The notes beneath the pieces are model-generated. The model made no database searches. It was not told the origin of the DNA and saw only the letters and a list, made by a program, of their open reading frames with translations. A program made the position numbers and the translations under genes. From assembly GCF_003149455.1 (NCBI RefSeq), contig NZ_QFFK01000002.1:434001-498000 (forward strand): a stretch of DNA of 64,000 nucleotides, in the 5' to 3' direction. This stretch comes from Chitinophaga deserti. GTDB taxonomy: Bacteria; Bacteroidota; Bacteroidia; Chitinophagales; Chitinophagaceae. Positions 8,817 through 18,462 of the stretch are shown one piece after another (within the stretch, counting starts at the first letter, position 1; each line of letters starts with the position of its first letter).

Positions 8817-9905
8817 CTATTCTTGTTTCCCTTCTTCGTCTGTTTCTTCTTCACCTTCAAAGCTTTCATCTTCATCGTCCCCATCATCTTCCATCATTGG
8901 TGCACGCTGCTGTGCTGCATCAGCGGCGAGAGCTTCCCACAATACATCCTTTAGTTCCTGCAATCCGGTTTGTGTAACGGAGGATATGAAGACATGCGGT
9001 ACATCTGCCGGAAGTTCTGCGGAAATAGCTTCCTTTAGTTCATCGTCGAGCATATCGCTTTTGGATATGGCGATGAGGAATTGTTTATCAAGCAGTTCGG
9101 GGTTGAATTGTTCGAGCTCGTTCAGGAGGATATCGAATTCTTTTTTGTGATCCGGGCTGTCTGCCGGGATCACGAATAACAGTACAGCGTTACGTTCGAT
9201 ATGGCGGAGAAAACGATGGCCGAGGCCTTTGCCTTCATGGGCTCCTTCGATGATACCTGGCAGGTCGGCCATGCAAAACGAGCGATCGTCGCGGTAATGG
9301 ACCATGCCGAGCTGAGGGGTGAGGGTGGTAAAGGCGTAGTTGGCAATTTTGGGCCTGGCAGCGGTGATGCTGGACAGGAGGGTAGATTTACCTGCGTTGG
9401 GGAAGCCCACGAGGCCTACGTCGGCTAATACTTTCAGCTCAAGGATCTTCCATCCTTCGAGGCCTGGCTGGCCGGGTTGGGCATATTCGGGAGTCTGGTT
9501 GGTGGCGCTTTTGAAGTAGGCGTTACCGCGGCCGCCCTGGCCGCCTGGCATGAAGATAATCTCTTCCCCATCGCGCATCACTTCGGCTTCTACTTCCCCT
9601 GTTTCTTCATCCCGAACGATGGTGCCGAGGGGAACTTCGATTACAATGTCTTTCCCGTAATGTCCGGTACAGTTGTCGCCACTTCCATTACCACCGTTTT
9701 CGGCGAGTACGTTTTTATACCAGCGCAGGTGTAAAAGGGTCCACAGCTGAGCATTTCCACGCAGGATGAGGTGGCCTCCGCGCCCGCCGTCGCCCCCGTC
9801 GGGGCCTGCCAGCGCTTTAAATTTGGTGCGCATAAAGTGCCTGCTTCCCGCACCACCGTGGCCGGATTTACAAAATACCCTGATATAGTCTACAAAATTC
9901 TCCAT
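8817..9905 (-). CDS. obgE: GTPase Obg
   Basis: Essential ribosome-associated GTPase that links 50S assembly to growth state. The start at [10 protein letters not shown] (9905) is the family start; the open frame to 9959 adds 18 odd residues. The Gly-rich OBG fold comes first ([30 protein letters not shown]), then the G domain with P-loop [38 protein letters not shown], and SKSD in the NKxD position. The C-terminus is a strongly acidic tail instead of a classic OCT domain. It lies downstream of adk with a large hairpin between them, so transcription from adk may be partly terminated. Confidence 0.95.
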   Translation of the reverse strand: MENFVDYIRVFCKSGHGGAGSRHFMRTKFKALAGPDGGDGGRGGHLILRGNAQLWTLLHLRWYKNVLAENGGNGSGDNCTGHYGKDIVIEVPLGTIVRDEETGEVEAEVMRDGEEIIFMPGGQGGRGNAYFKSATNQTPEYAQPGQPGLEGWKILELKVLADVGLVGFPNAGKSTLLSSITAARPKIANYAFTTLTPQLGMVHYRDDRSFCMADLPGIIEGAHEGKGLGHRFLRHIERNAVLLFVIPADSPDHKKEFDILLNELEQFNPELLDKQFLIAISKSDMLDDELKEAISAELPADVPHVFISSVTQTGLQELKDVLWEALAADAAQQRAPMMEDDGDDEDESFEGEEETDEEGKQE

Positions 9906-9950
9906 GATCTTTACTGATTTGCCGGCCCGGGCGGTGCCGGGTCCAAAAGC

Positions 9951-9997
9951 AAAACGCAAAGATCGTAAAGTTTGGCTTTACATGATCTTTGCGTTTT
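9951..9997 (-). terminator. Large hairpin terminator between adk and obgE
   Basis: A 20-base-pair stem interrupted by a 2-base bulge: 9951-9970 (AAAACGCAAAGATC then GTAAAG) pairs with 9976-9997, with loop TTTGG. On the minus strand the stem runs into TTTTGCTTTT, so it fits termination of the leftward adk transcript 26 bases after its stop. Confidence 0.75.
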
Positions 9998-10023
9998 AAA
10001 TATGGTTCCAAACGGGGGCTTGC

Positions 10024-10611
10024 CTATACGCGAACGCCCATCAGATCGTCGATTTCTTTACTCAGCAGCTCGAAAATGTTATCGATGGAGCCGTCGCCCT
10101 TGATTTTCTTCAATTTGCCGTATTTGGCATAGTGATCAGCCACAGGAGCGGTTTTGTTATGATACTCCACGATACGTTTTTTCACCACATCCTCGCTGGC
10201 ATCGTCTGACCGGCCGGAGGTCTGCCCACGTTCGAGCAAACGGCGAACCAGTTCATCTTCAGGCACTTCGAGGCTCAGAACAGCGGAAATAGCTGTTTTT
10301 TTGAGGGCCAGCAGTTTGTCGAGTGCTTCCGCCTGGGCGGTAGTACGCGGAAAACCGTCGAAAATGAAGCCACGGGCTTCGGGATTAGCGTCCAGTTTGG
10401 TAGAGATCATGCCGATCACCACTTCGTCCGGTACCAGTAAACCCTGGTCCATAACCTTTTGCGCTTCCATACCGAGCGGTGTTTTCGCTGCGATTTCAGA
10501 GCGCAGCAGATCGCCTGTAGACAGGTGAATTAATCCGTACTTCTCGATAATGTTGGCACTTTGTGTTCCTTTCCCGCTACCGGGAGGGCCAAATAGAATT
10601 AAATTGACCAT
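10024..10611 (-). CDS. adk: Adenylate kinase (short form)
   Basis: Interconverts ATP + AMP and 2 ADP in the cytoplasm. The start at MVNLILFGPPGSGKGTQ (10611) is chosen because the P-loop normally begins about residue 7; the frame is open to 10641. Family motifs are STGDLLRSEI (AMP site), GFIFDGFPRTTAQAE and RLLERGQTSGRSDD. The LID is reduced to a few residues with no zinc cysteines, so this is the short type of about 195 residues. Expressed leftwards from the promoter at about 10735. Confidence 0.96.
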   Translation of the reverse strand: MVNLILFGPPGSGKGTQSANIIEKYGLIHLSTGDLLRSEIAAKTPLGMEAQKVMDQGLLVPDEVVIGMISTKLDANPEARGFIFDGFPRTTAQAEALDKLLALKKTAISAVLSLEVPEDELVRRLLERGQTSGRSDDASEDVVKKRIVEYHNKTAPVADHYAKYGKLKKIKGDGSIDNIFELLSKEIDDLMGVRV

Positions 10612-10731
10612 GTGTTGCTGATAAAATATGATCACAAGCAATAGGCTTGCGCTTTTTCTGATTTGTTCCGCGACGTTTCTTCTACATTAAGCGCACTAAA
10701 AAGGTTCATCTTGTCAACGTCCCGTAAGGTG

Positions 10732-10739
10732 CAAATATA
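10732..10739 (-). promoter_or_regulatory. Probable -7 element for adk
   Basis: The minus strand reads TATATTTG, matching TAnnTTTG exactly, about 120 bases before the adk start. No TTG sits at the ideal -33 distance. The rest of the 360-base divergent gap (10612-10971) is AT-rich and must also hold the promoter for the rightward GH3 gene; I see no other clear element in it. Confidence 0.5.
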
Positions 10740-10971
10740 ATAAGAAATTGAATGAGTTGGTAATTAATATTGCAATTACTGAATTGTTGCGAATGTATTA
10801 GTCAAATTAATAAAGATAATTCAATAAAAGAAGCAAAAACGTAGACGATCATTAAATCGCTCAGGAAGCCGCTTTGCCATCCGTCCTAAAGATATATTTG
10901 ATTAATGCAATGCGTTCGCCGTCAGTCAATTCCCGCTGGCGGATGCACGATATTTTTGTTATGTTTATGAC

Positions 10972-13956
10972 ATGATGAGATTATTAACGGTAGCGGGGCT
11001 GAGCGGGTTGCTCATGGCTGCTTCTGCCCGGCCGGAATCTATCGGCGCGAAACCATACCCCCCTACGGAAATTACCATGAAGGCCGGTCCCGGACCGGCA
11101 CAACGCTGGGTAGACAGCGTTTTTAACTCCCTCACCCACGAAGAAAGGATCGCACAGCTGATCATGATCCGCGTGCATTCCAACCTCGGTGCCGACCATG
11201 TGGCAGCCGTGATGAACGATATCCGCAATGTTAAGGTCGGAGGCCTCGTTACTTTTCAGGGTGGCCCTGGCCGCCAGGCTAACCTCGTAAACCGGCTCCA
11301 AGCCACATCGAAAACGCCACTACTTGTGGCAGTAGACGGTGAATGGGGATTAGGCATGCGCTTCGTTGACAGTGTGATCGCATTTCCCCGTAACCTTATG
11401 CTTGGCGCTGTTCAGGATAGCGGGCTGATTTATGAAGTAGGAAAAGCCATCGGCGAACAATGCCGCCGTATGGGTATACAATACAATTTCTCTCCCGTAC
11501 TGGATGTTAATAATAACCCTGAAAACCCGGTTATCAACGACCGTTCTTTCGGGGAAGATAAATATCAGGTGGCCCGCCATGGTGTTGCCATGATCAAAGG
11601 CATGCAGGATGTGGGCATTCTGGCCTGTGCCAAGCACTTTCCTGGTCATGGCGATACGGATGTGGACTCACATCACGATCTCCCGGTTATCAGGAAATCC
11701 ATTGCCAGCCTCGATTCACTTGAGCTTTATCCATTCCGCCGTGCCATCGAGGCCGGGGTGGCCTCTGTTATGATCGCTCACCTCAATGTGCCTGCCATCG
11801 ATAACAAAGCCAATACTCCAACCTCTATTTCATACAAGACCGTCACCGAAATGCTGAAGAAAGACATGGGCTTCGATGGTATTGTGGTGACCGATGCGCT
11901 GGAAATGCAGGGCATCAGAAAATACTATAGTAATGGGCAGGAATCGCTTCAGAGCCTCCTGGCAGGTAATGATCTCATGGAGCTGCCTTCTACCGCACGC
12001 GGAAGTGTGCAGGCCATCGCACAGGCCATTAAGAAGGGGCTGATATCCCGAGAAGAAGTATATAGCCGTGTTAAGAAAGTACTCCTTGCCAAATACGAGA
12101 CAGGCCTGGCAAACCTGCAGCCCATAGATCCTGAAAATATTACGGCAGATCTGAATGCAAATGTACTTCCGCTTCGCCGCCGCATATCAGAAAGTGCTAT
12201 TACCGTACTGCGTAATGATAACCGCCTATTACCGCTGTCAGGAGTACAGGGACAGCAAAGGATTGCTGTAGTGGCTGTTGGGGTAGACGGTGGCAGCAAC
12301 ACCTTCCTTACCGCAGTGCGTGCGCATCGCCCGGATGTGGCCGGATATGTGTTCAGCCCTAGGCAAACGGAAGCTCAGATTGCAGGGATGGTTAAAGTAC
12401 TGAAGAAAGATTACGATGCGGTAATAATTGCATTGCAGGACTATAGCCGCCGTCCGGCCAATAATTATGGCATTACGCGCGCAGAAAGGGCCGTGATTAA
12501 TCAGATTCAGGAAGAAATGCCTGCGGTGACTGTTGCGTTTGGCAACCCTTATGCCATCAGGTATTTCTGCGGATCGCCTACCATTATCGCAGCATATGAA
12601 GACGATAGCATCACCCACCGCGCTGCCGCTGATGTGATTTTCGGGAAACTGCAACCCAAAGGCAAATTGCCGGTAACTGTTTGCGAAAACTTCCCCTTCG
12701 GTACCGGCCTTACCAGTCTCGTTGCAGAAGGCCCGGCGCAAGCGCTCCAGGTAATTGAGCCGGAATCGGTGGGGTTGAAAAGCGCTATCCTTCAAAGGAT
12801 CGATTCACTTGCTTATGATATGATCGCCAAAGGCGCAGCTCCCGGCTGCCAGATATTGGCATTGAAAGACGGGAAACTCGTTTATCAAAAAAACTTCGGA
12901 TTCTATGATTACAGCCAGCGCGAAAAAGTAACAGACAGTTCAGTCTACGATCTGGCATCGGTAACTAAAATCTGCGCCACCACCTTGTCTGTCATGCGTC
13001 TTTATGACGAAGGCAAGTTGCAGCTCGACGCAACACTGGGTACTTACCTGCCCTGGGTGCGGGGAACCGATAAGGCGAATCTGACGATCCGGGATGTTTT
13101 ATTACATCAGGCGGGGCTTGTGTCGTATATCCCATTCTACAAAGAAACGCTTATGCCGAGCGGCTGGCCCGATACCATGCTGTTTGGACCTCATCAGGAT
13201 TCCCTGCACACGCTGCGGGTGGCAGAAAACCTGTATATGCAGCAGCGCTATGTTGATACGATGTTCCGTCGTATCCTCGACAGCAAGCTGCTACCGGCCG
13301 GCCGGCAATATATTTACAGCGATAATGATTTTATTTTTTTGGGAAAGATTGTGGAAGCGCTGACCGGGCAATCGCTAGATCATTATGTACGTGAAACGTT
13401 TTATGAGCCGATGGGGATGGAAACCACGGGATTTGAACCCAGAAGCCGCCTGGCGCTGACCCGGCTTGTGCCAACGGAGTTTGAGCCTAATTTCCGGGTC
13501 CAGTGGATCCGGGGCGATGTACACGACCCCGGTGCCGCCATGTTTGGCGGTGTGGCAGGACATGCCGGGCTGTTTTCCAGCGCTGGGGATCTGGGGGTGC
13601 TGGCGCAGATGCTGCTGAACGGAGGTTCATATGGAGGTACACAATATATCCGCCCCGCTACCATCCAGCAATTCACGGGATATCATTCCGGTATCAGCCG
13701 CCGTGGGCTAGGTTTTGATAAGCCGGAAAAGGATAATGCCTCACGAAAAGATGCATATCCCAGCAAGTCGTGCTCCCTGCAAACATACGGGCATACAGGG
13801 TTTACAGGTACCTGTTTGTGGATCGATCCTCAGGCTAACCTGGCATTTATTTTCCTTAGCAATCGGGTTTGCCCTAACGGCGGGTCGAATTTCAAGTTGT
13901 CGACTTTGAAAGTGCGGGAGAATATGATGGAAACTTTGTACCAGGCAATGTTATAG
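10972..13956 (+). CDS. Secreted GH3 beta-N-acetylglucosaminidase-like / serine-hydrolase fusion
   Basis: A 994-residue two-enzyme protein. After an N-terminal signal (LLTVAGLSGLLMAASA) comes a glycoside hydrolase family 3 barrel. Its KHFPGHGDTDVDSHHDLP motif (from about K221) is the NagZ-type signature with the His/Asp acid-base pair, and D308 in VVTDALEMQGI is the expected nucleophile. A GH3 C-terminal domain follows to about residue 580. Residues from about 610 form a class C beta-lactamase-like domain: SVTK at 663-666 (SxxK), YSDND (YxN position) and HTGFTGT (KTG position). The likely role is cleaving amino sugars from peptidoglycan or chitin fragments in the periplasm, with the second domain acting as an esterase or peptidase. 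Fusions of this type are known in Bacteroidota. The gene is monocistronic. Confidence 0.9.
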   Translation: MMRLLTVAGLSGLLMAASARPESIGAKPYPPTEITMKAGPGPAQRWVDSVFNSLTHEERIAQLIMIRVHSNLGADHVAAVMNDIRNVKVGGLVTFQGGPGRQANLVNRLQATSKTPLLVAVDGEWGLGMRFVDSVIAFPRNLMLGAVQDSGLIYEVGKAIGEQCRRMGIQYNFSPVLDVNNNPENPVINDRSFGEDKYQVARHGVAMIKGMQDVGILACAKHFPGHGDTDVDSHHDLPVIRKSIASLDSLELYPFRRAIEAGVASVMIAHLNVPAIDNKANTPTSISYKTVTEMLKKDMGFDGIVVTDALEMQGIRKYYSNGQESLQSLLAGNDLMELPSTARGSVQAIAQAIKKGLISREEVYSRVKKVLLAKYETGLANLQPIDPENITADLNANVLPLRRRISESAITVLRNDNRLLPLSGVQGQQRIAVVAVGVDGGSNTFLTAVRAHRPDVAGYVFSPRQTEAQIAGMVKVLKKDYDAVIIALQDYSRRPANNYGITRAERAVINQIQEEMPAVTVAFGNPYAIRYFCGSPTIIAAYEDDSITHRAAADVIFGKLQPKGKLPVTVCENFPFGTGLTSLVAEGPAQALQVIEPESVGLKSAILQRIDSLAYDMIAKGAAPGCQILALKDGKLVYQKNFGFYDYSQREKVTDSSVYDLASVTKICATTLSVMRLYDEGKLQLDATLGTYLPWVRGTDKANLTIRDVLLHQAGLVSYIPFYKETLMPSGWPDTMLFGPHQDSLHTLRVAENLYMQQRYVDTMFRRILDSKLLPAGRQYIYSDNDFIFLGKIVEALTGQSLDHYVRETFYEPMGMETTGFEPRSRLALTRLVPTEFEPNFRVQWIRGDVHDPGAAMFGGVAGHAGLFSSAGDLGVLAQMLLNGGSYGGTQYIRPATIQQFTGYHSGISRRGLGFDKPEKDNASRKDAYPSKSCSLQTYGHTGFTGTCLWIDPQANLAFIFLSNRVCPNGGSNFKLSTLKVRENMMETLYQAML

Positions 13957-13981
13957 CATACAAACCTGATCGTAAAATATT

Positions 13982-14017
13982 GCGGTGCCGGCATTAGTGC
14001 CGGCACCGCTTGTTTTT
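13982..14017 (+). terminator. Terminator of the GH3 fusion gene
   Basis: A perfect 12-base-pair stem (GCGGTGCCGGCA at 13982-13993 with TGCCGGCACCGC at 13998-14009) with loop TTAG, followed by TTGTTTTT. Confidence 0.9.
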
Positions 14018-14030
14018 GGTGTTAACAAAA

Positions 14031-14064
14031 CAGGCAGCCGGTGATCGGGGTCACGGGCTGCCTG
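14031..14064 (-). terminator. Terminator of the secreted protein gene at 14093
   Basis: CAGGCAGCC (14031-14039) pairs with GGCTGCCTG (14056-14064). On the minus strand the stem is followed by TTTTGTTAAC, so it ends the leftward transcript. It sits back to back with the rightward GH3 terminator. Confidence 0.8.
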
Positions 14065-14092
14065 TGGGGAATTGTGGGCTGGAAGGCCTGGG

Positions 14093-14560
14093 TTATTCGA
14101 CGGACACGGCGCGGTTTACCATGTACTGCGTCTTGATAACAACGGATTTTTCCAGTTTATTTTTTCCATTTCTGATTTCGAAGGTATAGTCGCCGTCTTC
14201 CAGCTTTTCGAGGTTGTAACGGCCAACAAACCTGGGTGAAGTCAGGTCAAGGGGCTCTTTGTGGAGCGTGTTATTGTTCCCGTCTTTGATATAAAGGGTC
14301 AGTTTGTCCTGCAGGGGGTTATCGATCTGTACGAGGAAACGGAGGCCTCTGGAGCCTTCCTGCAGAATGTCGATTTTGCATCCTCTTTTGGCCATGTAGC
14401 TGGCTTCTTCAGGTGCTTTTTCTGTGCGTGTTTCACGGTTGCCTGGCTCTGTGGCATAGGCAAAAGCGCGATCCTGTGCAAATGTTTGAATGGAAATGCC
14501 GATTACCAGCAATACTGCCGTAAAAAATCGTTTTGGAGCCGCAACAAATGTCTTTTTCAT
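14093..14560 (-). CDS. Secreted protein of unknown function, probable beta-sandwich
   Basis: 155 residues beginning with a basic stretch and a hydrophobic signal segment ending near IQTFAQ. The mature part contains regular alternating strands (FLVQIDNPLQDKLTLYIKDG, RFVGRYNLEKLEDGDYTFEI) of the kind seen in small Ig-like or DUF3244-type domains that decorate secreted Bacteroidota proteins. It has no lipobox or catalytic motif. It is transcribed alone, with its own terminator. I do not recognise a specific family. It resembles the C-terminal sorting-domain fold but is much shorter than type IX cargo proteins. Confidence 0.65.
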   Translation of the reverse strand: MKKTFVAAPKRFFTAVLLVIGISIQTFAQDRAFAYATEPGNRETRTEKAPEEASYMAKRGCKIDILQEGSRGLRFLVQIDNPLQDKLTLYIKDGNNNTLHKEPLDLTSPRFVGRYNLEKLEDGDYTFEIRNGKNKLEKSVVIKTQYMVNRAVSVE

Positions 14561-14961
14561 GTGCTAAAATGTTTAATAGTTAACTTTCCTGGATTGGTAA
14601 GTGCTTTTTTCTAAATGACACCACAAAGTTCCAGTCTTGTCGTTAAGCCAACATTAAGTGGACATTAAGTAAATATGAGCAGATCGTTGATTTTATGTTA
14701 CCTGTTTTGGGATAATTTATACTCGAAGAAATAAATAGGATTCGGGGCTGGGGGTATTCGGACTGTCTGTAAGCTGCTGACGCTCTAATGTTGTTAATGA
14801 TCTGTTAATCAGGAAGACGAAAGTACGACTTAACTATATACAAAAATCAAAGTCCCTGAAATATTTTTTCAGTGGCATAGCGTAACAAATACGCAAACGC
14901 CGCCGGTTTAAGAGACCGGCGGCGTTTTACATGCTATTGTCTGTTAATTGATAACGGGTAG
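14561..14961. other. Intergenic region, 401 bases
   Basis: No convincing gene is seen. It must hold the leftward promoter of the 14093 gene; the side near 14600-14880 is AT-rich. The only clear structure is the hairpin at 14895-14927. Confidence 0.5.
14895..14927 (-). terminator. Terminator downstream of susD-like gene
   Basis: A perfect 13-base-pair stem (AAACGCCGCCGGT at 14895-14907 with ACCGGCGGCGTTT at 14915-14927), loop TTAAGAG. It sits 34 bases past the SusD stop. T tracts on both sides are short, so it may act in both directions. Confidence 0.75.
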
Positions 14962-16740
14962 TTAATTGTATTTTGGATTTTGCTTCATTTTATCATTTCT
15001 CCGGATTTCTGCTGCCATAATTGGTAACAGATAATGCTTTTCTGAGAAGACCCGATCCTGCCCGCTGTTCACCACTTTGTACGTCCATTTCAGTGTATTA
15101 TCCGGATTTAACTTTCCTAAGATTTCGATGCCATTTGCCGGACCGGAAAACACATTTTCCGCGATCAGCCATCGGCGGGCATCGAAGTAACGGTGCTCTT
15201 CGAAAGAGAGCTCGTACCTGCGTTCATAGCGATATGCTTCGGTGAGCGCATCACCAGTTACAGTATTGGGAATTGCAGGCATACCGGCACGGGTACGGAT
15301 CTGATTGATAAGCGGACGTGCATTATCATATTGCTGAAGGCCAATGTAAGCCTCGGCAGCATTCAACAGGATCTCAGAATAGCGGAACCAGGGCCAGGCC
15401 TGATCCCCACGGAAGAACTGTGCATCCAGTGTCAGATCCATGAACTTGCGGATATAATAACCCGTGTATGTGCCATTCCAGTTTTCAATAGTGCTGGAGC
15501 GGGTATCCAAACCGGATTGGATAATAATAGTTCCCTGATCGTTCTTCTTTTCGAAGCGCCCGGTTTGGATTTCTCCGATGGGGTCAAGGGCAATCGCATC
15601 GCTGGGGCGCTTCTTCCATTTGGCACCATTATAAAGGATTGTGGCGTAAAAGCGGGGATCGCGGTTTGCATATGGGTTGGCGGCATGTGTATTATTAGCC
15701 CAGCTGAATTCGGAGCCGTCGGCCATCTGGTAACCGGAAACGAAGTTCTCCAATGGCACATTGCCGCCCCAGTTGTGATATCCGTTAGGACCATTATAAA
15801 GATCATGCGAAGTGCCCTGGAACTGCCGGTTGAAGTATCGGGCAAATATGATCTCCGAATTATCCTTGTCCAGAAAGACGCGGGAGTAATTGTCAGTAGC
15901 GTTAGACGTTGGTTTGTAAATCGCGAAAACATTTAGGTCGATGATCGCTTTGGCAGCATCCAGGGCTTTCTGATAGCGCTCTGCCTGATGGGCTGGCGTG
16001 CTGTTCACATATCCTCTGTACGATTCTGTTGCAGGGATACCTGGTTTGGCAAAAAGCGGGCTGGCAGCAAACAGGAGGATGCGCGACTTTAATGACATGG
16101 CTGCATATTTAGTGGCGCGGCCCGGCTGTTCATGTTTGGGAGGAAGGATGGCTGCGGCTTTATCGCAATCTTCCACTATGAAATTCACGCATTCTTCAAA
16201 AGATCCGCGGGCAATAAGCATTTCATCGCGGTCGCTGAGTTTAAATGGTTTCTTCACCAGGGGTACTCCACCCCAGTATTTTACCAGTATCTGATAAAAA
16301 TATGCGCGCAGGTAATGTACTTCCCCGATCAACCTTTGCCGCTGGGCTTCATCAGTAAACGGCACCTGTCCTATCATCTCAAAGAAAATATTACAGTTCC
16401 GTATGGCGCGATAATACTTTTCCCATTCGCCAAACTGGCTGCTGAAAGCGCCAAGATCATCAGGCGATAGTGCATCCGTTACTGAAGTTTGTGTGCCATA
16501 ATTGTGTATAAACCGGCTTTCGTCGGAAACGGAACTGAGCATCACTTCATTGAAACCGTGACGCATTTGCAGGTACAGGTTATTAACGTAGGCATTCACC
16601 AGCGGAGGATCTTTCCAAACGTCTTCATCACTGTAATCGTTCAGCGGTTTTTTATTTAGTATGTCTTTGTTGCACGCTGGCGACAATATTATCATCGCCG
16701 CAAGAAGCATATATGTAAGGTGTTGCAATGTTATTTTCAT
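14962..16740 (-). CDS. SusD/RagB-family nutrient-binding outer-membrane lipoprotein
   Basis: 592 residues, normal family length. The signal peptide ends in a lipobox-like SPAC, and N-terminal NKKPLNDYSDEDVWK is the usual SusD start. TPR-like helices carry the family segments VHYLRAYFYQILVKYWGGVPLV and RATKYAAMSLKSRILLFAASP. The C-terminal FEEHRYFDARRWLIAENVFS and KQNPKYN endings are typical. SusD proteins cap a SusC TonB-dependent transporter on the cell surface and bind a glycan or peptide ligand. Here the upstream susC partner has lost most of its barrel (next entry), so this intact SusD probably lacks a functional porter from this locus. No degradative enzyme or ECF-sigma/anti-sigma pair adjoins it, so the ligand cannot be guessed. 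Confidence 0.93.
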   Translation of the reverse strand: MKITLQHLTYMLLAAMIILSPACNKDILNKKPLNDYSDEDVWKDPPLVNAYVNNLYLQMRHGFNEVMLSSVSDESRFIHNYGTQTSVTDALSPDDLGAFSSQFGEWEKYYRAIRNCNIFFEMIGQVPFTDEAQRQRLIGEVHYLRAYFYQILVKYWGGVPLVKKPFKLSDRDEMLIARGSFEECVNFIVEDCDKAAAILPPKHEQPGRATKYAAMSLKSRILLFAASPLFAKPGIPATESYRGYVNSTPAHQAERYQKALDAAKAIIDLNVFAIYKPTSNATDNYSRVFLDKDNSEIIFARYFNRQFQGTSHDLYNGPNGYHNWGGNVPLENFVSGYQMADGSEFSWANNTHAANPYANRDPRFYATILYNGAKWKKRPSDAIALDPIGEIQTGRFEKKNDQGTIIIQSGLDTRSSTIENWNGTYTGYYIRKFMDLTLDAQFFRGDQAWPWFRYSEILLNAAEAYIGLQQYDNARPLINQIRTRAGMPAIPNTVTGDALTEAYRYERRYELSFEEHRYFDARRWLIAENVFSGPANGIEILGKLNPDNTLKWTYKVVNSGQDRVFSEKHYLLPIMAAEIRRNDKMKQNPKYN

Positions 16741-16752
16741 GATGCCGGGTTT

Positions 16753-17662
16753 TTATAAGGTGAGGTTAAGTCCGATGTTGAAGATGCGCGTTTGCGGATA
16801 AAATTGCCCGCTGCCGGAAGGGGATTCCGGGTCAAAAATCTTCGCCTTGTCGAAAGTAACGAGGTTTTGTCCGCTCACATAAATCCTGAGGTCTTCGATT
16901 CCTACGCGTTTAGCTCAACGAGGGTTTGCCGGACTTTCCCCGTTTGGTGGTAATTAGGATAACACCATTTGCGGCACGAGAACCGAAGATTGCAGCGGAG
17001 GCATCTTTCAGTACCGAAATGTTTTCAATGTCGTTCGGGTTGAGCCGCTGAAAGCCATCACGGGGAATTCCGTCGATTACCACGAGCGGGTCTGAATTGT
17101 TGAAGGTGCTCCGGCCCCGGATAAGAATGCGGGATCCGTCGTAGCCCGGTTCGCCGCTGTTGTTAAGCGCCATAAGGCCTGATACGCGACCTACTAATGC
17201 GTTTGAAACGTTCACTGTGGGCGCCTGTTTGATCTCCGAGCCTTTTACTGTGCTGACAGAGCCTGTTTTGGTCACCTTTTTGGTTGTGCCATACCCGGTT
17301 ACCACATACTCATCCAGCTGTTTTTCAGTCTCTTTGAGGGTGATGGTAAGCGTGGTGGCTCCGCCAACCGGGTGCTCCTGGTTTTCATAACCGATGAATT
17401 GAAGTACCAATACGGCATTGGGCTCTACTCCCAGCAGAGAGAATGTGCCTTTTTCGTCCGTAACGGTGCCTTTGCTCGTTCCTTTCACCACAATGGTTAC
17501 ACCTGGCAGTGAGATGTTCTTTGCATCTCTGACCTTGCCTTTGACTGTGATGAGATTTGTGTTTTGGGTGGTGGATTGAGCGTGAGAGACGGGCATGTCT
17601 CCTGAAAAGACGGCGAGCACAGCCATAAGCATGGCTCCGCCATAACGTGGAATAATACGCAT
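16753..17662 (-). pseudogene. SusC/RagA TonB-linked outer-membrane protein with a large internal deletion
   Basis: From 17662 the frame encodes a signal peptide, a carboxypeptidase-D-like domain (SLPGVTIVVKGTSKGTVTDE) and a TonB plug (VVTGYGTTKKVTKTGSVSTV, VVIDGIPRDGFQRLNPNDIE, AAIFGSRAANGVILITTKRG). It ends at an out-of-frame TAA at 16910-16912, just after GKSGKPSLS. In another frame the following bases encode AKRVGIEDLRIYVSGQNL and the last strand FYPQTRIFNIGLNLTL, stopping at 16753-16755, a normal SusC C-terminus 12 bases before the SusD start. Intact SusC proteins are about 1000 residues; here roughly 250 + 50 remain, so about 2 kb of barrel is missing with a frame change at the junction near 16913-16920. 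A sequencing or assembly collapse is the alternative. Confidence 0.88.
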
Positions 17663-17820
17663 AACTGTAACGTGTTGGGTTTGGGTTAAGAAATAGTAAC
17701 GATTCAGATTTTCATACCCAAGTTATCATGTTTTTCTTTAAATATTTTCTAAATAAGTGTATTAAAGACATGATATATTATTGAAAATATCCGGTAACTT
17801 AGTACTGTCACTGCATATTC

Positions 17821-18459
17821 ATGAAAGTAAGATGGCTATTGGCGGCCGCCGTTCTGGCGTTTTCAGCCTGCAAAAAGGAAAAAAGCGAAGAAAGGCCCTA
17901 TAAGGGCAATGTTTGCGATTACGCACCTTACACCAATGGTTCGTCGTTTACCTTTTATAATATCTCCAGCACTGGAGATACGACTATTTATACGCTAGAG
18001 GGTAAAGGAGATTCCCTGCTGAACGGGCAGGCCTGGGCGGTATTGCAGGAACAGATTGGAGGGGATAAAACACTCTTTCGCTGTGGTAACGTAGATTACG
18101 AACAACTGGCAGACTTTTCTTTCATCCCCGGCGGCCCCGCAGATCCTGTACGTAGTGTATACCTCCGGGAATCCGTGAACCTCGGTGGTTCATGGACAGA
18201 GACCATATTGGTGGATCTCCCTGTTATCGGAAAAGTAAATCTTACGCTCACCAACACCATTATGCAAAAAGGTACTTCCAAAACTGTTCTGGGCCAGCGC
18301 TTCGAGAATGTGATCGGTGTACGTACTGATTTCTCAGTTCCCCCGATACTGCCGGCAGAAACGCTGGTAACAAGATATTATGCGAAAGGTGTTGGTATGA
18401 TTCAGGCAGATACGGATCAGGATACTGCTGTTATCTTCTCTTACAGTATTCCTCAATAA
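17821..18459 (+). CDS. Putative lipoprotein of unknown function
   Basis: 212 residues starting with a signal peptide and Cys in LAFSAC, then a charged linker KKEKSEERP. The mature part is strand-rich, with repeated T/S/Y-rich segments (YTNGSSFTFYNISSTGDTTI, VTRYYAKGVGMIQADTDQD) that end in a pattern common to Bacteroidota lipoproteins of about 200 residues. I do not recognise a named domain. It is divergent from the broken susC gene and convergent with the glycosylase gene, whose stop is 3 bases beyond this stop. Probably exposed on an outer or inner membrane leaflet. Confidence 0.72.
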   Translation: MKVRWLLAAAVLAFSACKKEKSEERPYKGNVCDYAPYTNGSSFTFYNISSTGDTTIYTLEGKGDSLLNGQAWAVLQEQIGGDKTLFRCGNVDYEQLADFSFIPGGPADPVRSVYLRESVNLGGSWTETILVDLPVIGKVNLTLTNTIMQKGTSKTVLGQRFENVIGVRTDFSVPPILPAETLVTRYYAKGVGMIQADTDQDTAVIFSYSIPQ

Positions 18460-18462
18460 CAA

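Noticed and set aside
16910..17662. A stand-alone 250-residue secreted plug protein
   Set aside because: The SusC C-terminus continues in another frame right after it, so it is a deleted SusC rather than a short gene.
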